Source: Geopsychrobacter sp.
GTDB lineage: Bacteria; Desulfobacterota; Desulfuromonadia; Desulfuromonadales; Geopsychrobacteraceae
Length of the DNA stretch: 40,647 nucleotides
Assembly: GCA_012974425.1 (NCBI GenBank)
Contig: JAAXQE010000110.1
Coordinates: 1 to 40,647 of the forward strand
Reading direction: 5' to 3'
Shown: positions 15,498 through 23,514 of the stretch, piece after piece
How the letters are laid out: each line of letters opens with the position of its first letter
How positions within the stretch are numbered: position 1 is the stretch's first letter
Program-made: the position numbers and the translations under genes
The notes under the pieces: model-generated
Told to the model about the DNA's origin: nothing
What the model saw: only the letters and a program-made list of their open reading frames with translations
The model's database searches: none

Positions 15498-15962
15498 ATG
15501 ATGAATGAAGAGCGAACATTCGACGAGATTGACCTTAATATTCTGGAGATCCTTCAGGGAAAGGCGCGAATCCCCAACGCTGAAGTCGCCCGCCAGGTTG
15601 GTATGGCCCCCTCGGCTATTCTGGAGCGGATCCGTAAGCTTGAGCAGCAGGGGGTAATTCAGGGCTACGAAGTTAGACTCAATCCGGCCAACTTTGGTCA
15701 GGGGTTGGTTGCTTTTGTTCAACTCCAGGTAACTGGTGCGGTGGATGTCGGTCAGCAGCTTATGGATATTCCTGGTGCGCAGGAAGTTTTCCAGATCAGT
15801 GGTGACAACAGTTATCTGGTCAAGCTACGCGTCACTTCGCTCAAGGAGTTGGGGCGTTGCTTGCGTGAGGATTTTGCCGCGATCGATAGCGTTTCGAATG
15901 TCAGTGCCCAGATAGTCCTCGATATTCTTAAAGAAACCCGAAAAATAAACTTGAATCAATAA
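15498..15962 (+). CDS. Lrp/AsnC-family transcriptional regulator
   Basis: A 154-residue regulator: an N-terminal helix-turn-helix (EIDLNILEILQGKARIPNAE, then VARQVGMAPSAILERIRKLE) and a C-terminal RAM/AsnC ligand domain (VAFVQLQVTG, VFQISGDNSYLVKLRV). Such proteins form octamers whose DNA binding responds to amino acids. It lies 21 bases before lysA, so an autoregulatory loop sensing lysine or diaminopimelate is plausible, but this is inference. The start ATG has no ribosome binding site and may be read from a leaderless transcript. Confidence 0.93.
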   Translation: MMNEERTFDEIDLNILEILQGKARIPNAEVARQVGMAPSAILERIRKLEQQGVIQGYEVRLNPANFGQGLVAFVQLQVTGAVDVGQQLMDIPGAQEVFQISGDNSYLVKLRVTSLKELGRCLREDFAAIDSVSNVSAQIVLDILKETRKINLNQ

Positions 15963-15983
15963 TTTCCTAAGGAGCTACTCACC

Positions 15984-17255
15984 ATGCCAATGTCTCAAGA
16001 TTTTAAATCCCGCCTGCAACCAGTCATCGAAGAGATCGCTACCCACTACGGGACCCCTTTTCATATCTATGATGAGGTCGGTATCCGCCAGACGGGCGAA
16101 GATTTGAAGGCCGCCTTTAGCGGTATCGAAGGCTTTCAGGAGTATTATGCAGTCAAGGCGTTGCCGAATAAAAAGATCCTGCAGCTCATGCAGGATATGG
16201 GTTTCGGCTTCGACTGCAGCTCAATCCCAGAGCTGATTCTCAGCCGTGAGGTTGGGGCGACGGGTGAGCAGATCATGTTCACTTCGAATAACACCACCGT
16301 AGATGAGTTCAATTTTGCCGCCCAGGATGGCGGCTGCATCCTCAACCTGGATGATATCTCACTGCTCGACAAGGTACCGCAACTGCCAGAGTTGGTTTGC
16401 TTCCGTTACAACCCTGGTCCGCGCCGTACCGGCAACGTGATCATCGGCAACCCGGTTGAAGCCAAGTATGGTGTGACTCATGATCAGGTCGTAGAGGCAT
16501 ACGCAAAAGCGCGCGAGAAGGGTGCGACACGTTTCGGCCTGCATACCATGGTCGCCTCGAATGAACTCGATTACAGCTACATGGTTGAAACCTCGCGCAT
16601 GCTGTTAGAGATTTCCGCAGTGGTTGAGAAAGAGCTCGGTATCCGCTTCGAATTCCTGAATATCGGTGGTGGTTTCGGTATTCCGTACCGCCCTGAGCAG
16701 CAGGCCCTCAATCTTCAGGCGATGGCGCAGGAGATCACGGCGCTGTTCGACCAGTTCAAGGCCAGCCATGGCTATGCGCCAAAGATGGTGATGGAGAGCG
16801 GCCGTTACATGACCGGTCCCCACGGGGCCCTGGTGACGCGTGCGATCAACCATAAACAGACCTATCGCAATTATGTCGGCGTTGACAGCTGCATGTCTGC
16901 CCTGATGCGCCCGGCACTCTATGAGGCCTATCACCATATCGACGTGATCGGCAAGTCTGACCAACCGCAGGATCAGATCTATGATGTGGTCGGATCTCTG
17001 TGTGAGAATAATGACAAATTTGCCGTGCAACGCGAACTGCCCAGGATAGAAGAGGGCGATCTGTTGATGATCCATGATACCGGTGCTCATGGTCAGGCCA
17101 TGGGCTTTCAGTACAATGGTCGTCTGCGTCCCAAGGAGCTGCTCTTGTGTGAAGATGGGAGTGTTGAGCTGATTCGGCGAGCTGAGACCAATGAGGATTA
17201 CTTCGCGACCATGAATTTTGTGGCAGATAAATTCAGCCCGCTAGACAAAGGTTAA
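15984..17255 (+). CDS. lysA: Diaminopimelate decarboxylase (PLP fold type III)
   Basis: LysA decarboxylates meso-diaminopimelate to lysine. The PLP lysine is in YYAVKALPNKKIL near residue 58. The glycine-rich phosphate loop is LNIGGGFGIPY, the substrate Arg/Tyr region is ESGRYMTGPHGALVTRAI, and the catalytic Cys from the partner subunit is GSLCENNDKFA (usual CESGD variant). The 423 residues are normal for the family. AAGGAG lies before the ATG. It is preceded by an Lrp-type regulator and followed by rlmD with only three bases between. A related type-III decarboxylase (ornithine, carboxynorspermidine) is possible but less likely. Confidence 0.87.
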   Translation: MPMSQDFKSRLQPVIEEIATHYGTPFHIYDEVGIRQTGEDLKAAFSGIEGFQEYYAVKALPNKKILQLMQDMGFGFDCSSIPELILSREVGATGEQIMFTSNNTTVDEFNFAAQDGGCILNLDDISLLDKVPQLPELVCFRYNPGPRRTGNVIIGNPVEAKYGVTHDQVVEAYAKAREKGATRFGLHTMVASNELDYSYMVETSRMLLEISAVVEKELGIRFEFLNIGGGFGIPYRPEQQALNLQAMAQEITALFDQFKASHGYAPKMVMESGRYMTGPHGALVTRAINHKQTYRNYVGVDSCMSALMRPALYEAYHHIDVIGKSDQPQDQIYDVVGSLCENNDKFAVQRELPRIEEGDLLMIHDTGAHGQAMGFQYNGRLRPKELLLCEDGSVELIRRAETNEDYFATMNFVADKFSPLDKG

Positions 17256-17258
17256 TTG

Positions 17259-18566
17259 ATGTCTGATGGGCTGGTCGGTCCACTAGAGATCAAATCACTC
17301 GCCTTTGGCGGTAGCGGGGTCGGGCGTTTCGATGGCCGCGTCATCTTCGTCCCGGGCACTGTGCCTGGTGATCTTGTCTGGGTGCGCCTGACGCGCGCCA
17401 AGAAGCGCTATGCCGAAGCCGAAGTCGTTCGTTTTGAGCAGGAATCGCCACAACGTTGTCAGCCAGCTTGCCCGGTGTTTGGAGACTGTGGCGGTTGCCA
17501 ATGGCAGATGCTGCCCTATGCAGAGCAGTTACGCCACAAGGAACAGATCTTTCGCGACAGCCTGCAACGTCAGGCTGGTGTGAGTGAGGAGTTGATTACT
17601 CCCATCCTGGAGTCACCCGTAGAATGGCATTACCGCAGTCGGGTACAGTTTAAGGTCCATCTGCGCGCCGATGGTCGGCTGACGATCGGGTTTTTTCGAC
17701 CAGGCAGTCATTTCGTGGTTGACGTTCAGGCGTGCCCTGTCGCTGCCCCGGTCTTTAATCGTATATTGCCTGCCATCCGTGAACTTCTGCAACAGAGCAC
17801 TTTTGCTGCCCAGATCTCGCGGATCGACATGGAGGTCGGGGTGCATGAGCAGCTCCGCCTGGTCATGCACTATTCGGGGCGAGACAGCGCCGGGCTGATC
17901 GAATGTTTAGGGCCACTGCAGCAGACGCAGGCGCATGCTCTTTTCCTCCAATCCGGATCAAAATCGAGCCTGCGGCATATCCTGGGACCACGCGAGCTGC
18001 AGATCGAAGTCGATTCGCCGCCACTGCAACTCGCTTATGGCGCCGGTGGATTTGCCCAGATCAATCTAGTTCAGAATCTTCGGATGGTTGAAGAAGCCTT
18101 GCGTCTGGCCGCACCGCAGAAAGGCTGGCGCATCCTTGACCTTTACTGCGGGATGGGTAATTTCAGTCTGCCTTTTGCGCGCCGGGTAGAGTCTCTGGTT
18201 GCGGTTGAAGAACATGCCGGTTCAATTGCCCAAGGTAAACTCAACGCCCAGGCCAATAACATAACCAACGTCGACTTTATCGCCCGCCCCGCCCAAGGGG
18301 CCTGCGCCGCATACTCTGGCGAGAGAGGATTCGATCTGGTCCTGCTCGACCCGCCACGCTGTGGGGCAAGAGAGGTCGTAGCCGATCTGCTCAAGCAACG
18401 GGTCAGGCGGATCCTCTATGTCTCCTGTGACCCGATGACTCTGGCGCGTGATCTGAAAATATTGTTGGACGCTGGTTACCGTTTAATTGAGAGTCGCCCG
18501 CTCGATATGTTTCCACAGTCTTATCACCTGGAAAGCCTCTCGTTGCTGGAATTACCGGTTGAGTAA
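17259..18566 (+). CDS. rlmD: 23S rRNA (uracil-5-)-methyltransferase RlmD
   Basis: A TRAM-domain RNA methyltransferase of 435 residues. The N-terminal TRAM part (IKSLAFGGSGVGRFDGRVIF) binds RNA. The iron-sulfur ligands are CPVFGDCGGCQWQ (Cx5CxxC) and a later Cys in VQACPV. The SAM site is LDLYCGMGNFSLPFA; LLDPPRCGAREVV and ILYVSCDPMTLARDL hold the catalytic Asp and Cys. In E. coli RlmD methylates U1939 of 23S rRNA, and TrmA-like or RlmCD activity cannot be excluded. The ATG at 17259 is used in preference to the overlapping TTG, because lysA ends at 17255. Confidence 0.9.
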   Translation: MSDGLVGPLEIKSLAFGGSGVGRFDGRVIFVPGTVPGDLVWVRLTRAKKRYAEAEVVRFEQESPQRCQPACPVFGDCGGCQWQMLPYAEQLRHKEQIFRDSLQRQAGVSEELITPILESPVEWHYRSRVQFKVHLRADGRLTIGFFRPGSHFVVDVQACPVAAPVFNRILPAIRELLQQSTFAAQISRIDMEVGVHEQLRLVMHYSGRDSAGLIECLGPLQQTQAHALFLQSGSKSSLRHILGPRELQIEVDSPPLQLAYGAGGFAQINLVQNLRMVEEALRLAAPQKGWRILDLYCGMGNFSLPFARRVESLVAVEEHAGSIAQGKLNAQANNITNVDFIARPAQGACAAYSGERGFDLVLLDPPRCGAREVVADLLKQRVRRILYVSCDPMTLARDLKILLDAGYRLIESRPLDMFPQSYHLESLSLLELPVE

Positions 18567-18624
18567 GGTTCACGCCTGGGGTGGGAATCTAGCGAAAACG
18601 GGAGGAGTTCGCTGGACTGCAACA

Positions 18625-18676
18625 CGCGGTTTGTCGACCGCTCCCCTTGACGGTGATATCGGTTTATTTAACCGCG
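18625..18676. repeat. Long-range inverted repeat between rlmD and the DUF2148 gene
   Basis: CGCGGTT (18625-18631) and AACCGCG (18670-18676) are perfect seven-base inverted copies 38 bases apart, in an otherwise non-coding 200-base gap. They could form a structured RNA or a regulator site; there is no T-run. Confidence 0.35.
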
Positions 18677-18764
18677 CTGGGACTTGCTGATTATTAAATA
18701 TTTGGACTAGTTTGATTTTTACCTAAAACGTCTTCGCTCGCAGGTTTAATTAAAGGAGTATTAA

Positions 18765-19295
18765 ATGTTGCAGTTAAATACAGAGATTGAGACCCCAGGT
18801 CTGCTTGAGGTCGCCCGTCAGGTTTGTCTGGCCGCACGCACCGCCCCAAAGGGTCGTGGTAAGGACCTCTTGACAACCGCAATCGTTACTGGTGATGAAA
18901 AAAACTCGATAGCTGCGCGCATGCGTGAAATTGGTAAACGTTGTGAACTGCCATTTTTTATGCGTGATGCCGAAAATATTGATAATGTAGAGTTGCTTAT
19001 TTTGATTGGTACGCGGAAGGAGCCACTCGGGCTTCCTGATTGTGGCTTTTGTGGATTCACGGATTGTCGGTCCATGCTGGCTGCTGGTGGCTTTTGTAGC
19101 TTCAATGTCGGTGATTTAGGGATTGCGCTCGGTTCTGCGGTGAGTCGTGCGGCTGATATGCGCATTGATAATCGTATCATGTATACTGTCGGCAAGGCTG
19201 TGCTTGAGTTAGGTCTGCTCGATGAGTCGATCCGACTGGTTTACGGGATCCCCTTGTCGGCAACAGCAAAGAGCCCGTTTTTTGATCGCGGATAG
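18765..19295 (+). CDS. DUF2148 ferredoxin-domain protein
   Basis: A 176-residue protein of the DUF2148 family. The C-terminal half contains DCGFCGFTDCRSM and GGFCSFNVGDLGIALGSAV, four conserved Cys that probably bind an iron-sulfur cluster, as in the family. The N-terminal half (VARQVCLAARTAPKGRGKD) is a nitroreductase-like fold segment seen in the same family. No substrate is known. AAGGAG precedes the ATG. It is probably a separate transcript from rlmD and stands before glnB; an anaerobic redox role is inferred only from the cysteines. Confidence 0.87.
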   Translation: MLQLNTEIETPGLLEVARQVCLAARTAPKGRGKDLLTTAIVTGDEKNSIAARMREIGKRCELPFFMRDAENIDNVELLILIGTRKEPLGLPDCGFCGFTDCRSMLAAGGFCSFNVGDLGIALGSAVSRAADMRIDNRIMYTVGKAVLELGLLDESIRLVYGIPLSATAKSPFFDRG

Positions 19296-19472
19296 TTATT
19301 GCTGGGCTCGAAGTGATTAAAATATGCACAATGGACTGAATGTTGCTGCTGATAATTTGTGCAGAACCTCTTGGGGCTTCAAGCCAGATCCGCACCTAGG
19401 TTTTGATCAAATCATTCGTTTTGGTCCAGAGTTAGCCCGTTTCGATTGTTGATAGATAAATTTTCTATCCGT

Positions 19473-19488
19473 GGGCATATATACTGCA
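19473..19488 (+). promoter_or_regulatory. Candidate sigma-54 promoter for glnB-glnA
   Basis: GGGCATATATACTGCA fits the -24/-12 pattern: GG at 19474-19475, exactly ten bases, then GC at 19486-19487 (consensus TGGCAC-N5-TTGCA). It lies about 95 bases before glnB. Nitrogen genes are often under sigma-54, which supports it. No NtrC-type activator site was identified. Confidence 0.5.
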
Positions 19489-19557
19489 TTTGGTGCCACA
19501 TGCGTTTCGGGTTGAGTTTTGGCTCAAGCCGAATGAGGCTGGAGATATACTTAATAG

Positions 19558-19920
<363 letters not shown>

Positions 19921-19970
19921 TCTTAGTTCACGACTGATTTTTTAAGTTTAATCACACAGGAGAATTAACA

Positions 19971-21380
19971 ATGACAGCACAAGAGGCATTGCAGTTTAGC
20001 GAAGACAACGGCTGCAAGATGGTCGATTACAAATTTCTCGATTTCGTTGGCGTTTGGCAACATTTTTCGACCCCGACAACCGAGCTTAGCGAAGATACTT
20101 TTGAAGAGGGCATCGGTTTCGATGGTTCTTCAATTCGCGGCTGGCAGCCGATTCACCAGTCTGATATGTTGCTCATCCCGCAGCCTGAAACAGCAATGGT
20201 CGACCCTTTTATCCAGGTCCCGACTTTGAGCCTGATCTGTAACATTGTTGATCCGATCACCCGTGAAGGTTACAGCCGTGACCCACGCTTCATTGCTCAA
20301 AAAGCTGAAGCCTATCTGAAGTCGTCCGGCACGGGTGACACCGTCTATGTTGGCCCTGAGCCTGAGTTCTTCGTTTTTGACGATGTGCGCTTCGCTTCTA
20401 GTGCCAATGAGTCTTTCTATAGTGTCGATTCGGTCGAAGGTATCTGGAACAGCGGTCGTGAAGAATTCCCTAACCTCGGTTATAAACCGCGTCACAAGGA
20501 AGGTTACTTCCCTTGCGCTCCGACCGACAGTATGGTCGATTTGCGGAATGAAATGGTTGAAGTACTGCAGAGCGTAGGAATGCGCATTGAGGCCGTTCAC
20601 CACGAGGTCGCCTCGGGTGGTCAAAACGAAATTGATATGCGCTTCGATTCACTGCTCGCCATGGGCGACACCCTGCAGTGGTTTAAATACATCGTCAAGA
20701 ATGTGGCTTTCCGAAATGGCAAGTCGGCGACCTTCATGCCGAAACCAATTTACGGTGATAACGGCTCGGGAATGCACTGTAATATGTCGATCTGGAAAGA
20801 TGGTAAGAACCTCTTTGCTGGCGATGGTTACGGTGGCCTGTCGAAGATGGCTCTCTACTTCATCGGCGGGATTATCAAGCACGCTAAATCACTCAATGCC
20901 TTCACCAACCCGAGCACTAACAGCTACAAGCGTCTGGTTGCGGGCTACGAGGCTCCGGTCAATCTGGCTTATTCAAATCGTAACCGCTCTGCGGCACTGA
21001 GGATTCCGAACACCACGAACGAAAATGCGACCCGTGTTGAGTGCCGTTTCCCTGATCCGGCAGCCAACGGCTATCTCTGCTTTTCAGCTTTGATGATGGC
21101 TGGTCTTGATGGTATCGAGAATAAGATCGATCCGGGTCAGCCGATCGACAAGGATCTCTACGGTCTGTCGCCTGAAGAGTTGAGCGATATCCCACATGTT
21201 GCGGGGACCTTGGCCGAGGCGTTGAATGCTCTTGAGGTCGACCATGACTACCTGCTCAAGGGTGATGTTTTCACTAAGGATGTTATCGACATGTGGATCA
21301 GCTACAAGCGCGAGGCTGAAGTTGATCCAGTCCGCATGCGTCCTTGTCCTGAAGAGTTCGCACTCTATTACGACTGCTAA
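19971..21380 (+). CDS. glnA: Glutamine synthetase type I (GlnA)
   Basis: GlnA forms glutamine from glutamate and ammonia with ATP, as a dodecamer. The 469 residues match the type I-beta length. Visible motifs are [10 protein letters not shown], the metal-binding [23 protein letters not shown], the ATP site [12 protein letters not shown], and [11 protein letters not shown]. Tyr397 in [11 protein letters not shown] is the adenylylation site, so GlnE-type control is expected. AGGAG lies before the ATG, 50 bases after glnB. The C-terminal flap ends normally. Confidence 0.97.
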   Translation: MTAQEALQFSEDNGCKMVDYKFLDFVGVWQHFSTPTTELSEDTFEEGIGFDGSSIRGWQPIHQSDMLLIPQPETAMVDPFIQVPTLSLICNIVDPITREGYSRDPRFIAQKAEAYLKSSGTGDTVYVGPEPEFFVFDDVRFASSANESFYSVDSVEGIWNSGREEFPNLGYKPRHKEGYFPCAPTDSMVDLRNEMVEVLQSVGMRIEAVHHEVASGGQNEIDMRFDSLLAMGDTLQWFKYIVKNVAFRNGKSATFMPKPIYGDNGSGMHCNMSIWKDGKNLFAGDGYGGLSKMALYFIGGIIKHAKSLNAFTNPSTNSYKRLVAGYEAPVNLAYSNRNRSAALRIPNTTNENATRVECRFPDPAANGYLCFSALMMAGLDGIENKIDPGQPIDKDLYGLSPEELSDIPHVAGTLAEALNALEVDHDYLLKGDVFTKDVIDMWISYKREAEVDPVRMRPCPEEFALYYDC

Positions 21381-21398
21381 TATTTTCCAGCAGTCAGT

Positions 21399-21437
21399 TA
21401 AAAAAGCCTTCGACAGTATGTCGGAGGCTTTTTTTTT
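21399..21437 (+). terminator. Rho-independent terminator after glnA
   Basis: A stem AAAAAAGCCTTCGACA ... TGTCGGAGGCTTTTTTTT (one T·G or mismatch inside), followed by eight T. It ends the glnB-glnA unit and separates it from the ferredoxin gene. Confidence 0.9.
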
Positions 21438-21515
21438 GATACAGGTCAATGACTGCCACGGATTTAAAGGTTATTCTCTCTGGAAAACAATCAATAACTA
21501 ATTGGAGGATAGAAA

Positions 21516-22280
21516 ATGGCTTTACGTGAGATGGTCGTAATCGACGAAGAAAAATGTGACGGTTGCGCACTCTGTGTCCCATCCTGTGCCGAGGGCGCAA
21601 TTCAGATCATTGATGGCAAGGCCCGGCTGGTTTCAGACAACCTCTGTGATGGTCTGGGGGCCTGTCTTGGGGACTGCCCGCAGGGAGCAATCACCATTGA
21701 AAAACGCGAAGCGGATGAATTTGACGAAGAGGCGGTCGAGATGCGTCTGAAGGAGATCGGTCGCGTGGCGGAGGCTCATCACCCAGCGCCTGCACCTGTT
21801 GCGGCTGGCGGTTGCCCTTCAACCCGTATCCAGACCTTTTCCGGTTGCCCTTCTGCGCAGGCTCAGTCTGTTGCTCCGCAGAAAACTTCCACAGATGATG
21901 TCGCCGGACAGCGCCCTTCTGAGCTGCGGCAATGGCCGGTTCAGCTGCATCTGGTCCCGCCGACAGCTCCTTTTTTGCAGGGAGCCGACCTTTTGCTGGC
22001 CGCAGATTGTGTCGCCTTTGCCTATGCCGATTTTCACAAGGACATGCTTAAGGACAAGGCCTTGCTCATCGCTTGTCCCAAACTGGATGACGGGCAGGCA
22101 TATATTGAAAAATTGAGTCAGATGTTTGCCAATGGTGGAATTAAGTCATTGACCGTCGCGATTATGGAGGTACCCTGTTGTGGTGGCCTTACCGCCATTG
22201 TACGTCAGGCATTGGCCAAGAGTGGCGCAAATATCCCCCTGGAAATCGTAACCGTAGGGGTTGGTGGAGAACTTAAATAA
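21516..22280 (+). CDS. 4Fe-4S dicluster ferredoxin-like protein with C-terminal cysteine domain
   Basis: A 254-residue cytoplasmic iron-sulfur protein. The N-terminal bacterial ferredoxin domain holds CDGCALCVPSC (CxxCxxCxxxC) and CDGLGACLGDCPQGAI (CxxxxxCxxxCP), the usual two clusters with a slightly altered second motif. A flexible region with GGCPS and SGCPSAQ follows (about 95-120). The C-terminal part contains LLAADC, LIACPKLDD and MEVPCCGGLT, a second Cys-containing domain probably binding another cluster. Similar proteins occur near hybrid cluster protein genes in related anaerobes. GGAGG is seven bases before the ATG. It opens the HAO-like locus, so electron delivery there is possible, as inference. 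Confidence 0.86.
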   Translation: MALREMVVIDEEKCDGCALCVPSCAEGAIQIIDGKARLVSDNLCDGLGACLGDCPQGAITIEKREADEFDEEAVEMRLKEIGRVAEAHHPAPAPVAAGGCPSTRIQTFSGCPSAQAQSVAPQKTSTDDVAGQRPSELRQWPVQLHLVPPTAPFLQGADLLLAADCVAFAYADFHKDMLKDKALLIACPKLDDGQAYIEKLSQMFANGGIKSLTVAIMEVPCCGGLTAIVRQALAKSGANIPLEIVTVGVGGELK

Positions 22281-22315
22281 CCATTGTTAGAAGAGTACGC
22301 GAAGGAGGAGAGTTT

Positions 22316-22405
22316 TTGAATCACTCCTGCCGCTGTGAATCGTGTGAATATAGTTTTTATTTAAGCTGCGGAGTCAAATTTTGTGCTTTAATCGGAACAT
22401 GCTGA
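22316..22405 (+). CDS. 29-residue cysteine-rich candidate small protein
   Basis: A short frame starting TTG at 22316 and ending TGA at 22403-22405, too short for ordinary gene finding. AAGGAGGAG (22302-22310) lies five bases before the TTG. The predicted peptide has six cysteines in 29 residues: CRCESC near the N-terminus, then SCGVKFC and a final GTC. No hydrophobic leader is obvious. Its stop overlaps the ATG of the lipoprotein gene by seven bases, consistent with coupled translation. It could be a metal-binding microprotein or a leader that senses metal or redox state. The ribosome binding site is the main evidence. Confidence 0.4.
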   Translation: MNHSCRCESCEYSFYLSCGVKFCALIGTC

Positions 22406-23514
22406 AAATTCTTTTGAGCCTATCTCTTGTTCTTATGGTCGGCTGTACCAGTAGTATCCTGCCGCTGGAGATTAGCGGAAGTAATCTCCAGGTTCGTCCA
22501 ATCGCGCGCGTCTCTGCTGCTGGTCCTATGGCTATCTCTGCCGATGGCCGAATGGTTGCTTGGGGCGGCAAGGTACTGACTCTCGTCGATCTAGAGACGA
22601 ATCAGCGATTTGAGCCACTTTCTCTGGCCCCAGATTCTCTGTGCTGGTCTCCCGATGGGTCGTTGCTGGCTGCTGCTCTTTATCACGATGGTCAGGCGCA
22701 GCTTCAAGTCTTGGATCGCAATGGCAGGCTGGTTTTCGAGCAGACACTCCCCGGTCGGGTCTTCCGCTTGCGTTGGTCGCAGGCGGGAGGCTTGATGGCC
22801 GGCGCCCTTCAGGCGGACAGCTATAAATTCGGAACCCATGTCACTGAGCACTTGCTTCGTTGGGATGATCTCTGGCAGGTCACAGATATACCCCTGTACG
22901 AAACTACGCTCATGCCGATTACTATGGCACGATTGGGTGAGCATCTATATCAAACCTTTGATTTCGACCTTTCACCCTTGGGGGATGAGGTGCTTTATAC
23001 GAGAGTTCACGCCCCGCCAGCATTTTCCTCAACCCGTCACTTAATCCTGCATAACCTTCGGTCTGGTGAAGAAAGGCAGGTAGCGAATTTACCTCTGCTC
23101 GGTGGCACTGGTCGACTGGCTGCAGATGCTGAGTCTGTCTTGGTTGTTGATGGTCAGGGGACGATCAAGAAACAGGATCTATGGAGTGGTGCCCTTCGGC
23201 AGCAGTGGCCAGGAAGCCGTTTTGACTACTCGGCCGCTACCGATTTGTTGATTGCGGATGGCCGCCTCTTTCTGGATCAGCTTGAATTCTTCGACCTGCC
23301 CGAGGCGAGTTCGGCACAATTTTCATTAGGTGGGAAGTTCATACTGATTGCATGGCATAAGAGCCTCTACCGGCTAGAAGGTTATTCGGTTGCTGCGGTG
23401 CCAGAGCTAGAGCCTGAAATTTTGGAGCGGTTATTGAAACTGCGGTATCTGCGTAGTCGCGGCTTGATTGAACCGAATGAATACCTGGATGCCAAGGAGA
23501 AATTAGCGCGATGA
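22399..23514 (+). CDS. Outer or periplasmic lipoprotein, beta-propeller-like, C-terminal SHOCT-like segment
   Basis: A 371-residue secreted lipoprotein. The N-terminus MLKILLSLSLVLMVGC is a signal peptide II with lipobox LMVGC and Cys16. The middle contains repeated blocks such as AISADGRMVAWGGKVLTLVD and LCWSPDGSLLAAALYHD that resemble WD40/TolB propeller blades. The last about 30 residues (LLKLRYLRSRGLIEPNEYLD onward) resemble a SHOCT domain, a short helical pair normally found at the end of oligomeric membrane-associated proteins. It overlaps the cytochrome gene by four bases (ATGA), so the two are translated together. The exact function is unknown; a scaffold for the cytochrome is an inference. 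Confidence 0.8.
   Translation: MLKILLSLSLVLMVGCTSSILPLEISGSNLQVRPIARVSAAGPMAISADGRMVAWGGKVLTLVDLETNQRFEPLSLAPDSLCWSPDGSLLAAALYHDGQAQLQVLDRNGRLVFEQTLPGRVFRLRWSQAGGLMAGALQADSYKFGTHVTEHLLRWDDLWQVTDIPLYETTLMPITMARLGEHLYQTFDFDLSPLGDEVLYTRVHAPPAFSSTRHLILHNLRSGEERQVANLPLLGGTGRLAADAESVLVVDGQGTIKKQDLWSGALRQQWPGSRFDYSAATDLLIADGRLFLDQLEFFDLPEASSAQFSLGGKFILIAWHKSLYRLEGYSVAAVPELEPEILERLLKLRYLRSRGLIEPNEYLDAKEKLAR

Noticed and set aside
19324-19452. 42-codon ORF upstream of glnB
   Set aside because: No Shine-Dalgarno site and it ends before the sigma-54 promoter; coding status cannot be supported.
22281-22398. GEMM (cyclic dinucleotide) riboswitch upstream of the cytochrome locus
   Set aside because: Geobacter relatives use these, so I looked for the conserved core and did not find it; the region is better explained by the small cysteine-rich ORF.
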